From assembly GCF_030409055.1 (NCBI RefSeq), contig NZ_CP116619.1, forward strand, positions 2,574,628 to 2,638,627: DNA of 64,000 nucleotides. Direction: 5' to 3'. The position numbers and the translations under genes are program-made. The notes below the pieces were generated by a model. It searched no databases, was not told the DNA's origin, and was given only the letters and a program-made list of their open reading frames with translations. Positions within the stretch are counted from its first letter, which is position 1. The number at the start of each line of letters is the position of its first letter. Below are positions 55,542-64,000 of this stretch, one piece after another. This DNA is from Trichocoleus desertorum NBK24. Lineage in GTDB: Bacteria; Cyanobacteriota; Cyanobacteriia; FACHB-46.

Positions 55542-56729
55542 ATGCGCGTAATTCTCATGACTGGCAAGGGAGGCGTTGGTAAAACCTCCGTTGCAGCAGC
55601 TACTGGGCTGCGCTGTGCCGAACTGGGCTATAAAACCTTAGTTCTCAGCACCGACCCTGCTCACTCGCTTGCCGATAGCTTCGACATGGAACTGGGGCAC
55701 GAACCCCGAACCGTTCGCCCCAATCTCTGGGGGGCAGAACTCGATGCCTTAATGGAGTTAGAGGGCAACTGGGGTGCGGTTAAGCGCTACATTACTCAAG
55801 TCCTGCAAGCGCGCGGCTTAGAAGGAGTCGAAGCCGAAGAACTCGCCATCCTACCAGGCATGGATGAGATTTTTAGCCTAGTACGGATGAAACGGCACTA
55901 TGACGAAAACGAATTCGATGTGCTGATTATCGACTCTGCCCCCACCGGAACAGCCTTAAGACTGTTGAGTTTGCCGGAAGTAGCAGGCTGGTACATGCGG
56001 CGCTTCTACAAGCCGTTGCAGAAGGTGTCTGCCGCCTTACGCCCGCTGATTGAACCCTTTTTTAAGCCTCTGGCTGGCTTCTCGTTGCCTGACAACGAAG
56101 TCATGGATGCACCCTATGAGTTTTACCAGCAGATTGAAGCCCTAGAAAAAGTCTTAACTGACAACACTCAAACTTCGGTTCGCCTCGTCACTAATCCCGA
56201 AAAGATGGTGATTAAGGAGTCTTTGCGGGCGCATGCTTACCTCAGCCTCTACAACGTGGCAACTGATTTAGTCATCGCCAACCGGATTCTGCCGGATGAA
56301 GTCAGCGATCCATTTTTCCAAAAGTGGAAAGCCAATCAACAACAATATCGCCAAGAAATTCACGACAACTTCAGTCCGCTGCCTGTTAAGGAGGTGCCCC
56401 TGTATTCGGAAGAAATGTGTGGGCTGGCCGCTTTAGAACGATTGAAAGACACTCTATATAAAGACGAAGATCCAGCACAGGTTTATTACAAAGAAACCAC
56501 TTTACGAATTGTGCAAGACCAGAATCAATACAGTTTGGAAGTGTATTTACCTGGAATTCCCAAGAACCAAGTGGAACTGAGCAAGAACGGCGACGAACTC
56601 AATATCCGCATCGGCAACCATCGCCGGAACTTAGTGCTGCCTCAATCTTTGGCTGCTTTACAACCCGCTGGAGCCAAGATGGAGGACGACTTCCTGAAGA
56701 TCCGCTTTGCTGATAGTGTCCGAGTCTAA
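55542..56729 (+). CDS. Get3/ArsA family ATPase with C-terminal HSP20-like domain
   Basis: 395 aa. The P-loop KGGVGKTS is at about 8-15, the A-loop [11 protein letters not shown] at 40-50, and [22 protein letters not shown] near 124-145 is the switch region of ArsA/Get3 ATPases. The last 75 residues ([39 protein letters not shown]) form an HSP20-like beta domain, the usual cyanobacterial architecture. Bacterial Get3-like proteins are proposed to handle tail-anchored or other membrane proteins; arsenite transport is unlikely without an ArsB neighbour. It has its own terminator. Confidence 0.92.
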   Translation: MRVILMTGKGGVGKTSVAAATGLRCAELGYKTLVLSTDPAHSLADSFDMELGHEPRTVRPNLWGAELDALMELEGNWGAVKRYITQVLQARGLEGVEAEELAILPGMDEIFSLVRMKRHYDENEFDVLIIDSAPTGTALRLLSLPEVAGWYMRRFYKPLQKVSAALRPLIEPFFKPLAGFSLPDNEVMDAPYEFYQQIEALEKVLTDNTQTSVRLVTNPEKMVIKESLRAHAYLSLYNVATDLVIANRILPDEVSDPFFQKWKANQQQYRQEIHDNFSPLPVKEVPLYSEEMCGLAALERLKDTLYKDEDPAQVYYKETTLRIVQDQNQYSLEVYLPGIPKNQVELSKNGDELNIRIGNHRRNLVLPQSLAALQPAGAKMEDDFLKIRFADSVRV

Positions 56730-56780
56730 CAACTTAGTTTCAGCTTAAATCACAATTTCAGCAGTCATACTAAAAACTAA

Positions 56781-56818
56781 ACGAACAGTCGGTGTTTTTA
56801 ACCCACTGTTCGTTTTTA
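56781..56818 (+). terminator. Rho-independent terminator after the ArsA-like gene
   Basis: ACGAACAGT and ACTGTTCGT form a 9-bp stem followed by TTTTTAAT. Confidence 0.9.
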
Positions 56819-56879
56819 ATTGAGTTGATTAGTTGCTGGGTTGGAATGCTATTGCGATCGCTCTCTCAAACAGCCACAC

Positions 56880-58061
56880 CTAACCCCTAATTTGTACTGG
56901 CATGACCAAGTAAGTCATCTTGATGCTGCCCAGCGGAGTTAGTACCACGGGTGTAGTGGCTGAATTGAGCTGCATCTGAATTTCAGAGGTATTCAGGGCT
57001 TTTAAGCCATCCATCAAGTATTTGACGTTAAATGCCACATCCAAGCTGTCACCCGATACCTGAGCAGGAATCACTTCTCGGCCATTCCCCACATCTTGGG
57101 CATCGACCGAAAGCGCAATCTCTTGCTGTTCCAAATCTAGGCTGAGCTTGACCACATTATTTTTTTGGTCTGCTAAAACCGCAATCCGTTCCAACGCGCC
57201 CAGAAACAAGCGCCGTTCTACCGTCATTTGCCGCGAGAACTGCCGAGGAATCAGTTGGCGGTAGTTGGGATATTGGCCTTCCAGCAGGCGGCTAGTTAAG
57301 CGTTGATCAGCCCATTCAAAGACTGCTTGGCTAGGGTTGAGGTGCAATGCCACGGCATCTTCAGTGGGGCGCATTCCCACCATGCGCTCTAACTCACGCA
57401 GCGTCTTAGCAGGAATCGTGACCGTAAGTTCGGTATCTGCGATCGCGGCTCCAGCTTGGGCATCTGGGGTTTCTCCCGTCGTCTGCACCACGGCTAAGCG
57501 GTGACCATCAGTGGCCGCAAACTCCAAGCTGCCTTGCTGCAAGGTTAGATGCACACCCGTCAGAATCTGCTTCGTTTCATCTGCACTAGTGGCAAACAAA
57601 GACCCCTGCAAGCCTTGTACCAGTGCTTCCACAGGCAAATAAACCACTTCACCATCTTCGATGACAGGCAACTCAGGAAACTCTACAGTGCTCAGCCCTC
57701 GCATTTGATAGCGGCCAGAGGAGCAGGTAAGAGTCGCCTGTAACACATCGCTAGACTCGCTAGAGGCATCAGCGCTACCCGCTTCATCAGCTAAACCAAT
57801 TTCCCCTTCTGGCAAGCGCGAAACGATGTCATTCAGCAACTTAGCAGGCAGTGTAATTTCCCCTCCAGTTTCTACATGGGCCGCAAAACTGGTTCGAATG
57901 CCCAAACTCAAATCAAACGCCGTCAGGCTGACTCGTTGTGTAGCAGCATCGGCAATGAGTAGCACGTTAGCCAAAACTGGATGAGTGGGTCGCGAAGGAA
58001 TGGCACGGCTAACAAGCGACAGATTAGCGCTGAGATCACTTTGGGCACAGAACAATTTCAT
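56880..58061 (-). CDS. dnaN: DNA polymerase III beta sliding clamp
   Basis: 393 aa, full-length. Three clamp-fold repeats are present, from MKLFCAQSDLSANLSLVSRAIPSRPTHPVLANVL to IRG. ATDGHRLAVVQT, IPAKTLRELER and MPVQIRG, the conserved C-terminal MPV/MPM-type end, fix the identity. It tethers the polymerase to DNA as a ring dimer. It is transcribed away from oriC, in the same direction as dnaA, in the order dnaA-oriC-dnaN. Confidence 0.97.
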   Translation of the reverse strand: MKLFCAQSDLSANLSLVSRAIPSRPTHPVLANVLLIADAATQRVSLTAFDLSLGIRTSFAAHVETGGEITLPAKLLNDIVSRLPEGEIGLADEAGSADASSESSDVLQATLTCSSGRYQMRGLSTVEFPELPVIEDGEVVYLPVEALVQGLQGSLFATSADETKQILTGVHLTLQQGSLEFAATDGHRLAVVQTTGETPDAQAGAAIADTELTVTIPAKTLRELERMVGMRPTEDAVALHLNPSQAVFEWADQRLTSRLLEGQYPNYRQLIPRQFSRQMTVERRLFLGALERIAVLADQKNNVVKLSLDLEQQEIALSVDAQDVGNGREVIPAQVSGDSLDVAFNVKYLMDGLKALNTSEIQMQLNSATTPVVLTPLGSIKMTYLVMPVQIRG

Positions 58062-58234
58062 GGAAGTTTATTTAGCCGAGTTCTTCTCAGAAGGGTGTGA
58101 CTTTAGCAATCTTGGTGGGGAGAACGACATCGTATCACTCTGAGCTTGAACAAGCTAGAGCACCTATTTTTAGCTTTGTCCTGATGGTCTATCTACTCTT
58201 CTCTTTAAAACTATTTTTTAAAGTAGTAGTAGTA

Positions 58235-58550
58235 GGGCCTGTGGAAAATGTGGAAAAACTTTTAAAAGCTTTACTCCACCTAGATTTGAGCCAATATTGC
58301 CCTGTGGAAAACCTGTGGAAAAAACAGCCTACTTTTCCACAGGGTATTTGTACCTACCAAAGTTTTCCACCGATATTGAGAACTTTCCACAGGTTTTCCA
58401 CAGAGTTTTCCACAGAAATAAGGGAGTTTTCCACAGGCAAATTTTGCTTAAAAATACTTAATGAACTTCTGTTAACTTCACTCATAATCATTTTCATCTT
58501 GTAGTATATAGTACTAATGTATTGTATTTATCGTACTACAAATCGATGGT
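58235..58550. other. oriC: Chromosomal replication origin (oriC) with DnaA-box cluster and AT-rich unwinding region
   Basis: Ten DnaA boxes of the cyanobacterial form TTTTCCACA are present. In the TGTGGAAAA orientation they start at 58240, 58249, 58303 and 58314. In the TTTTCCACA orientation they start at 58333, 58363 (last base C), 58383 (first base C), 58394, 58406 and 58427. Eight are perfect, and spacings of 9, 11 and 12 bp recur. The boxes turn from one strand to the other near 58325. The AT-rich tail (about 58440-58550), with TAGTATATAGTACTAATG repeats, is the likely unwinding element. Position between dnaN and dnaA, both transcribed on the minus strand, fits an origin. Confidence 0.95.
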
Positions 58551-58574
58551 CTCTCCTCCGTTTCTTCCATAGAA

Positions 58575-58643
58575 ATTAAGAGCTAGAACCCTAGAAGAAG
58601 CACAAAGATTTTGGCTTCTAACTCTTAGCTTCTAGCTCTTAAT
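58575..58643. repeat. 14-bp inverted repeat downstream of dnaA
   Basis: ATTAAGAGCTAGAA (58575-58588) and TTCTAGCTCTTAAT (58630-58643) are perfect inverted copies 41 bases apart, with a smaller AGAAG/GCTTCT pair inside. They lie between the unwinding region and the dnaA stop. They could end dnaA transcription before it enters the origin, although no U-run follows. Confidence 0.65.
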
Positions 58644-58694
58644 CTCTAGCTCTCAGAGGTGAGATTTAATGCTGTAAATGAAGATGCAGTTAAT

Positions 58695-60104
58695 CTAAGA
58701 TTGCCCTTTGCTCTGGCTGGTTAAATTAATGCGATCGCTAAGTTGCCGCAGAGTTTGAGCCATGCCGGGATCGCTAGTGCGGAGTTGAGCAATTTTGTCG
58801 CAACTGTACATCACAGTGGTATGGTCTTTGCCACCAAATTCTTCGCCAATCTTTGGCAGGCTGAGGTCTGTGTGCTGGCGCATCAAGTACATACCAACCT
58901 GCCGCGCCAAGCTAATTTCTCGGCGTCTGGACTGGCCTTTAATCTCTTCTACCGCAATATCAAACACATCAGCCACCGCGTTAATCACAGCTTCCGGTGA
59001 GGCTTCAATCTGCTCCACGGGGGGATTAAGGACGGCAGCAATATTTTCCACTCGCATCGGTAGCCCGGAAATTGAAATATAAGCCACTGCTCGAATCAGC
59101 GCCCCTTCAAGTTCCCGAATGTTGGAAGTATAGCTAGAGGCGATGTACTCAATCACCTCGCGGGGCAGGCGCATATTCTCGTACTCTGCTTTCTTTTGCA
59201 GAATCGCCATCCGAGTTTCCAAATCGGGGGGTTGAATATCGGCAATCAGCCCCATTGAGAACCGAGAGCACAAACGTTCTTGTAGGCGCGGAATGTGATT
59301 TGGGGGGCGATCGGAAGCGAGAACGACCTGTTTGCCTGCTTCATGCAGTGTGTTGAAGGTGTGAAAAAACTCTTCTTGGGTATATTCTTTGCCTTCAATG
59401 AACTGAATGTCATCCACCAACAAAACATCGGCGGCGCGGTAGTGCTCCCGAAAGCTTTGCATGCTATCTTTGCGAATCGCAGCAATCAAGTCGTTGGTAA
59501 ATTGCTCAGTAGAAACGTAGAAAATCTTGGAATCTGGGCAAATTTCTAACCGATAGTGGCCGATCGCCTGCATCAGGTGAGTTTTTCCGAGCCCTACCCC
59601 ACCGCATAAGAATAAGGGGTTGAACTCACGTCCAGGAGACTCAGCCACCGCTAAAGACGCGGCATGGGCCATCCGGTTGTTGGGGCCTACCACAAAGCGC
59701 GAGAAGACGTATTTAACGTTGAGTTCCTTCGGCTTAGACTGCTGATTAGCGTAGGCTGCACTCGAACTACTGGCGTTGCTAATAGTGCTGGCCGCAGGTG
59801 TTTCGTTAGGAGAAGACCACAAAACCTCAGAATCGCCGTTGGTGGTCGCGTCTCCCTCCGCGATGGTGATGTGAATCTCGACGCTATAGCCCAGAATGTC
59901 TTGGGCAACGTCCGCGATCGTCTTGACGTAATATTTCTGGAGCCAATTACGCGCGAAGGGATTAGGGGTACGGATGACTAAGCAATTATTTTCCAGTTGC
60001 TCAACGCTGGCAGTTTTGATCCATGTTTCAAAGGTCGGGCGGCTCAGTTGCAGCTGTAGGCGCTCTAGTATTTGATTCCAGAGACTTTCAAGAGTGATTT
60101 CCAC
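58695..60104 (-). CDS. dnaA: Chromosomal replication initiator DnaA
   Basis: 469 aa. Domain I (1-80: [29 protein letters not shown]) and a Ser/Ala/Asn-rich domain II (about 85-125) precede the AAA+ domain III, with Walker [10 protein letters not shown] (168-176), Walker B LLVDDIQF (228-235) and the arginine-finger region. Domain IV carries the DNA-binding signature [16 protein letters not shown] (about 429-444), which reads the TTTTCCACA boxes downstream. Normal family length. dnaA lies just upstream of oriC and dnaN on the same strand. Confidence 0.98.
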   Translation of the reverse strand: MEITLESLWNQILERLQLQLSRPTFETWIKTASVEQLENNCLVIRTPNPFARNWLQKYYVKTIADVAQDILGYSVEIHITIAEGDATTNGDSEVLWSSPNETPAASTISNASSSSAAYANQQSKPKELNVKYVFSRFVVGPNNRMAHAASLAVAESPGREFNPLFLCGGVGLGKTHLMQAIGHYRLEICPDSKIFYVSTEQFTNDLIAAIRKDSMQSFREHYRAADVLLVDDIQFIEGKEYTQEEFFHTFNTLHEAGKQVVLASDRPPNHIPRLQERLCSRFSMGLIADIQPPDLETRMAILQKKAEYENMRLPREVIEYIASSYTSNIRELEGALIRAVAYISISGLPMRVENIAAVLNPPVEQIEASPEAVINAVADVFDIAVEEIKGQSRRREISLARQVGMYLMRQHTDLSLPKIGEEFGGKDHTTVMYSCDKIAQLRTSDPGMAQTLRQLSDRINLTSQSKGQS

Positions 60105-61163
60105 CGCTAACCTCTACCGCTGACGCTCAGGAGAACAAACATGAAGAACTAACTAGTAAACTATGCACCGAATCGACCTGGCAATAGGGAAATAATCCAA
60201 CCTCAGCACGACACGAGCAGGCCACTGGGCTTGCTGTTCAACATACCTGAAGTTTAGACCAATCTTCTATGTAGTGGTTCAAAGCAGGTTTTTGTTAGCA
60301 AACCACTATACATAGAGTGATCCGAGAGCAATTCGATAAGTGTCAATAAGTATTAAAAGTGGCGATCGCAGAGAAGCAAGCCATTTAGCGTACCAATACA
60401 ATTCAGTATAATTACGGCTTTACAACAGTTGGAGGCGATCGTAGCGCCTTTAACGATAGGAGTTAAAACTAATAGCGATCGCAGTAAACAAATAACTTAT
60501 CGAGCACTCAGAGCTAGGCCAGGGTGCCTTCAGTAAAATATAAATGTATTCCTGAATACTTATAGCATCTCCGGGGAGCCTAAGAAACTCCGACCAAACT
60601 TTCTGGAAGAAATGGCTAGGAATAAGGACAAAAGCTGTGGCGTGATCGTCCTGAAGAAAGTTTCTAAAATAAGAAGAGCTAAATAAGGAAGGAGCAGGCG
60701 ATCGCTGGTAACAATGCGATTGAGCATGAGGATTCCCAAAAGCTAACAACGATCGGCCTGTCCGTGCCATTCATTCACCTGTGTTCATAAGCTATCAATT
60801 GTGTTTGTCAAACTTGTGTTCTCAAGATGAAATTGAAATGACGAATTGTGAGCGGCAAGGGGAGCTTTGTTCCAAGGTGTAGTTGGGGTGCTACGGGAGC
60901 AAAAAGCTGGATAAGTCAGTCTAATTCTTTGCAAATTCCTAAAAATAGTTAGTTTCATTAACCTGGAATAAGAGTGTCACCCCAATGTCACATCGACTTC
61001 TTAGATTAAGAATATCTAGAGTCACTAACCTTTCAAGGGCTCTAACCAAAAGCTGTATATCAATCTAGCCAAGTCTGTGGGCATGAAGATCGACGTAGAA
61101 CCTAGCATGAAAAGGCAGACACTTTGCAAGTTTGAGTTTATTGTTACCGAGGACTGAAGATAA
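60105..61163. other. Long intergenic region, dnaA / htrA
   Basis: 1059 bases with no convincing gene; both neighbours point outward, so it must hold two promoters. A 106-residue frame on the minus strand at 60450-60770 has no recognisable motif and poor composition. A 24-codon frame at 60612-60686 (MARNKDKSCGVIVLKK...) is also only a possibility. GCGATCGC sites are frequent between 60360 and 60480 and again near 60700. Confidence 0.5.
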
Positions 61164-62462
61164 ATGGCAACAAATCACGACTCTGAGTTGCGTCGCTCTG
61201 AGACTCAGAATGAGAGACAATCTGAGCCTGTTATGGCTACTCCCGCCGCTCCTAAAAATAGTGCTGCTACTCCCGCCGCTTGGGCAAAGCCTGCTACTTA
61301 TTTAGTGCCCCTCATGGTGGGAGCTGGATTGATGTTTGTGGGCGATCGCTGGTTAACTTCCAATCCTTCGCTGGCTCAACAAGCTGTAGCCCCAACCACG
61401 GTCGCTCAGATCCCAGCTTTACCCATTACAGCTGGCTCCAACTTTATTGCCACCGCTGTAGAGAGAGTTGGTCCTGCCGTAGTCCGAATTGACTCTGCTC
61501 GGACTGTGACGAGACGGACTCCAGCAGTTTTTAACGATCCATTCTTCCGGCAATTTTTTGGAGGAGAAATTCCTTCAGGGCCTTCTACTAGAGTAGAGCG
61601 CGGAACTGGTTCTGGCTTCATCATCAAAGCGGATGGGTTGGTTTTGACCAATGCTCACGTAGTGGATGGAGCCGATACTGTAACCGTGGCGTTGAAAGAT
61701 GGCCGCACCTTTAGTGGCAAAGTTATGGGTCAAGATCCAGTCACTGATGTAGCAGTAATCAAGATTCAGGCCAACAATTTACCAACGGTTCAGCTGGGTA
61801 ATTCTGAGCAAATTAGACCCGGTGAATGGGCGATCGCGATCGGCAACCCCCTCGGACTAGACAACACCGTAACAGCGGGCATTATCAGTGCGACGGGGCG
61901 GACTAGTTCTCAGGTGGGCGTTCCAGATAAGCGAGTTGGCTTTATTCAAACTGATGCCGCGATTAACCCCGGTAACTCTGGCGGGCCGTTGCTCAATCAA
62001 CAAGGCCAAGTGATTGGCATGAACACCGCTATTATTGGTGGGGCGCAAGGTTTAGGATTTGCAATCCCCATCAATACAGCTCAGCGGATTGCTGACCAGC
62101 TAGTGGCTAAGGGAAGCGTAGACCATCCCTTCTTAGGGATTCAAATGGCGACTCTAACTCCACAACTGAGAGAAACACTCAACAGCGATCCCAATAGCAA
62201 TATGCAAGTGCAAGAGGATCAAGGCATCTTAGTAGCAAGAGTCATGCGTAATTCTCCAGCCGCTAAAGCAGGTCTACGGATGGGAGATGTGATTCGCAAA
62301 GTAGACGGTCGAACAGTGACTTCAGCGGATGAAATTCAACGGGCGGTAGAAAACAGTTCTGTTGGAGGCACTCTACGTTTAGAACTGCGTCGAAATGGTC
62401 AAACTCTAAACTTGGCAGTCCAACCTGGCCCCTTCCCAACTCAAACCGCCCAGAGTGAATAG
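61164..62462 (+). CDS. HtrA/Deg serine protease (HhoA/HhoB/HtrA type)
   Basis: 432 aa. A cytoplasmic N-terminus of about 45 residues and one membrane helix (about 45-60) precede a trypsin-like domain with the triad His165 (NAHVVDG), Asp195 (TDVAVIK) and Ser272 (GNSGGPL). One PDZ domain (about 325-420; HPFLGIQM, GILVARVMRNSPAAKAGLRMGDVI) follows. Deg proteases degrade damaged periplasmic or lumenal proteins and assist under heat and light stress. Two-PDZ DegP and the DegS sensor are excluded by the single PDZ and the cyanobacterial type. It has its own terminator, and the promoter is in the long upstream gap. Confidence 0.94.
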   Translation: MATNHDSELRRSETQNERQSEPVMATPAAPKNSAATPAAWAKPATYLVPLMVGAGLMFVGDRWLTSNPSLAQQAVAPTTVAQIPALPITAGSNFIATAVERVGPAVVRIDSARTVTRRTPAVFNDPFFRQFFGGEIPSGPSTRVERGTGSGFIIKADGLVLTNAHVVDGADTVTVALKDGRTFSGKVMGQDPVTDVAVIKIQANNLPTVQLGNSEQIRPGEWAIAIGNPLGLDNTVTAGIISATGRTSSQVGVPDKRVGFIQTDAAINPGNSGGPLLNQQGQVIGMNTAIIGGAQGLGFAIPINTAQRIADQLVAKGSVDHPFLGIQMATLTPQLRETLNSDPNSNMQVQEDQGILVARVMRNSPAAKAGLRMGDVIRKVDGRTVTSADEIQRAVENSSVGGTLRLELRRNGQTLNLAVQPGPFPTQTAQSE

Positions 62463-62490
62463 TTCTCTTAGTCTTCGTCCTTAAACTCTT

Positions 62491-62529
62491 AGCCTTGCTA
62501 GATTGAAAATATCAATGCAAGGCTTTTTT
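62491..62529 (+). terminator. Rho-independent terminator between htrA and def
   Basis: AGCCTTGC and GCAAGGCT form an 8-bp stem, extended inside by ATTG/CAAT, and are followed by TTTTTTG. It lies inside the longest frame of the next gene, so that gene must start later. Confidence 0.93.
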
Positions 62530-62553
62530 GTGACTGTTTACAATTTTTCAGTT

Positions 62554-63093
62554 ATGACCCAAGCAAGAGCGATCGCCCAAATAGGAAATCCTGTCCTCCG
62601 ACAGCAAGCTCAAGCAGTTCAGGAAGTTCATAATCAGCATTTTCAGCAACTGATTGATGATCTGATTCTGACTGCAAAAGATTCAAACGGGGTAGGAATT
62701 GCAGCTCCACAAGTTTCAGTTTCGTGCCGTTTATTTATCGTGGCTTCTCGTCCCAATATTCGCTATCCTCAAGCTCCCACAATGGAGCCAACTGCAATGA
62801 TTAATCCACGCATTGTGGCCCATAGTGACGAGATGGTAAAAGGATGGGAAGGCTGCTTAAGTGTTCCAGATATCCGAGGATTAGTTCCTAGATACAAAAC
62901 AATTACAGTTGAGTATTGCGATCGCACAGGTCAACCACAACAACAAGAATTAACTGATTTTGTAGCTCGGATTTTTCAACACGAACTAGATCATTTAGAT
63001 GGAATTCTCTTCCCCGATCGCGTGAAAAGCGAACAAGATCTTTTCACAGAAGTAGAGTATCAAAAACTGATCACTGAAGAAATAAAAGGGTAG
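62554..63093 (+). CDS. def: Peptide deformylase
   Basis: 179 aa from the ATG at 62554 (MTQARAIAQIGNPVLRQQAQ). The frame extends upstream to 62503, but those codons fall in the htrA terminator hairpin, so this internal start is preferred. All three family motifs are present: GVGIAAPQ, EGCLS (metal Cys) and QHELDHLDG (two metal His and catalytic Glu). The enzyme removes the formyl group from nascent Met. An earlier Met within the hairpin (62515) is also excluded. Confidence 0.95.
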   Translation: MTQARAIAQIGNPVLRQQAQAVQEVHNQHFQQLIDDLILTAKDSNGVGIAAPQVSVSCRLFIVASRPNIRYPQAPTMEPTAMINPRIVAHSDEMVKGWEGCLSVPDIRGLVPRYKTITVEYCDRTGQPQQQELTDFVARIFQHELDHLDGILFPDRVKSEQDLFTEVEYQKLITEEIKG

Positions 63094-63112
63094 AAAAGTA
63101 CCTACCCTTTCT
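63085..63112. terminator. Convergent terminator between def and argS
   Basis: AAAGGGTAG and CTACCCTTT form a 9-bp stem. The first arm contains the def stop codon. Confidence 0.8.
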
Positions 63113-63128
63113 CACAAAACAGAAGCGC

Positions 63129-64000
63129 TTACATCCGTTCTAGAACTGGAATACCCAACAGCGATAGGCCCAGCTTCAATGTCTTGGCTGTTAAATGACA
63201 TAGGACTAATCGGGAGGTTCGCACTGGCTCCTCGGCCATTAGAACTGGCAAACCACGATCACGGTCATAAATTTTGTTGAACAATTGACTCAAGTCAAAT
63301 AAATATTGACAGACTCTATTGGGCAATAAGTCTTGTTCAACTTCTGGAATAACGTCAACAAACTTTAGTAGTTGTTTAGCTATTGCAACTTCGAGATCTT
63401 CTTTCAGGATAATTTGAGCATTTGCCCCCAGTTTGTCAAAATTAATCTCACCTTTACGGGCAATGCCAGCAATCCGTGCATAGGTATAAAGCATGTAAGG
63501 TGCTGTATTACCTTGAAGTGCCAACATTTTGTCGAAGCTAAAGATATAGTTGCTATTGCGGTTTTGGCTTAGGTCAGCATATTTGACTGCGCTAATTCCT
63601 ACAACTTCAGCAACGTGCTGCTTAAACTCCTCCGTTTCCTCACGTTCTTCTTTTTGTAGCCGAGTTTCTAAATCGGCACGAGCCCGCACGATCGCCTCAT
63701 CCAGTAAATCTTTTAACCGGATGGTATCTCCAGAGCGAGTTTTCAACCGCTTGCCATCCTCGCCTTGTACTAAGCCAAACGGCACATGAACGACTTCTAC
63801 CGTTTCAGGAATCCAGCCCGCCCGCTTGGCTACTTGGAAGAACTGAGCAAAGTGATTCGACTGCCCCACATCCGTCACATAAATAATGCGATCGGCTTCG
63901 TCCTGTTGAATCCGGTAGCGTAGGGCGGCTAAATCAGTTGTGGCGTAGTTGTAGCCTCCATCAGACTTCTGCACAATCAGCGGCAACGGTTGGCCATCTT
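63129..64000 (-). CDS. argS: Arginyl-tRNA synthetase, C-terminal part (cut by the right window edge)
   Basis: At least 290 codons are present and the frame is open to the right edge. [29 protein letters not shown] and [27 protein letters not shown], including the GxKxxTRxG KMSKS-like loop of ArgRS, are diagnostic. The DALR anticodon-binding domain with the C-terminal Met ([12 protein letters not shown]) completes it. The N-terminal catalytic HIGH region lies outside the window. A TTG at 63986 is internal. Confidence 0.97.
   Translation of the reverse strand, partial: DGQPLPLIVQKSDGGYNYATTDLAALRYRIQQDEADRIIYVTDVGQSNHFAQFFQVAKRAGWIPETVEVVHVPFGLVQGEDGKRLKTRSGDTIRLKDLLDEAIVRARADLETRLQKEEREETEEFKQHVAEVVGISAVKYADLSQNRNSNYIFSFDKMLALQGNTAPYMLYTYARIAGIARKGEINFDKLGANAQIILKEDLEVAIAKQLLKFVDVIPEVEQDLLPNRVCQYLFDLSQLFNKIYDRDRGLPVLMAEEPVRTSRLVLCHLTAKTLKLGLSLLGIPVLERM

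Noticed and set aside
60450..60770. 106-codon minus-strand frame between dnaA and htrA
   Set aside because: No recognisable motif, poor start context and composition unlike the window's proteins.
62503..62553. Upstream start for peptide deformylase
   Set aside because: These codons lie in the htrA terminator hairpin, and the family N-terminus begins at MTQARAIAQ (62554).

Overview
The window comes from a cyanobacterium, most likely a filamentous Leptolyngbya-type lineage. The octamer GCGATCGC (HIP1) is scattered through almost every gene. The dark-operative protochlorophyllide reductase genes chlL and chlN are present, as are cyanobacterial GuaB3, CobN, CGLD27/DUF1230, DUF3172, DUF3318 and DUF5331 proteins and the cyanobacterial small RNA Yfr1. 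The genus is an inference. Both edges cut genes: a histidine kinase on the left and argS on the right.

Layout. 0-9.2 kb: two closely related histidine kinases, one translationally coupled to a PhnD-like lipoprotein; an acetamidase/formamidase; and a large cobN. 9.5-15 kb: a GAF hybrid kinase with a possible bilin site and two overlapping DUF697-type GTPases. 15.3-18.2 kb: initiator tRNA, asparaginase, CGLD27, rsfS and yqeK. 18.4-25.3 kb: glycosyltransferase, queE, DUF3318, YbjN, then chlN-DUF5331-chlL. 26-32 kb: LOG-family protein, trxA, Yfr1, guaB3 and mutS2. 32-39.7 kb: a second hybrid kinase, small secreted or membrane proteins, a cell-wall amidase and a frameshifted SLH/OprB porin. 39.7-43.8 kb: a coiled-coil/TPR protein and a Ser/Thr kinase. 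44-47 kb: a decayed patch in which an IS66-type element interrupts a membrane hydrolase gene, next to a gutted aldo/keto reductase. 47-53.6 kb: flavin monooxygenase, a Gly/Thr tandem-repeat protein, DUF2584, an ABC-2 permease, DUF3172 and an AMIN protein. 53.9-56.7 kb: a 31-aa membrane miniprotein, a lone TnpB element and an ArsA/Get3-like ATPase. 56.9-60.1 kb: dnaN, the chromosomal origin with about ten DnaA boxes, and dnaA. 61-64 kb: an HtrA protease, peptide deformylase and argS.

How parts work together: dnaA and dnaN flank oriC and start replication. chlL and chlN supply two of the three subunits for light-independent chlorophyll synthesis. YqeK and RsfS are adjacent, as in many bacteria. 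Yfr1 lies between trxA and guaB3, its known location in other cyanobacteria. Four sensor kinases in the first 35 kb have no adjacent response-regulator gene.

No CRISPR array, phage genes or rRNA were seen. The most useful observations are the precisely reconstructable IS66 insertion (8-bp target duplication), the frameshifted porin, the SBP-kinase pair, the Cys-bearing GAF domain, Yfr1, oriC, and a recurring pattern of short 13-15 bp tandem duplications between genes.
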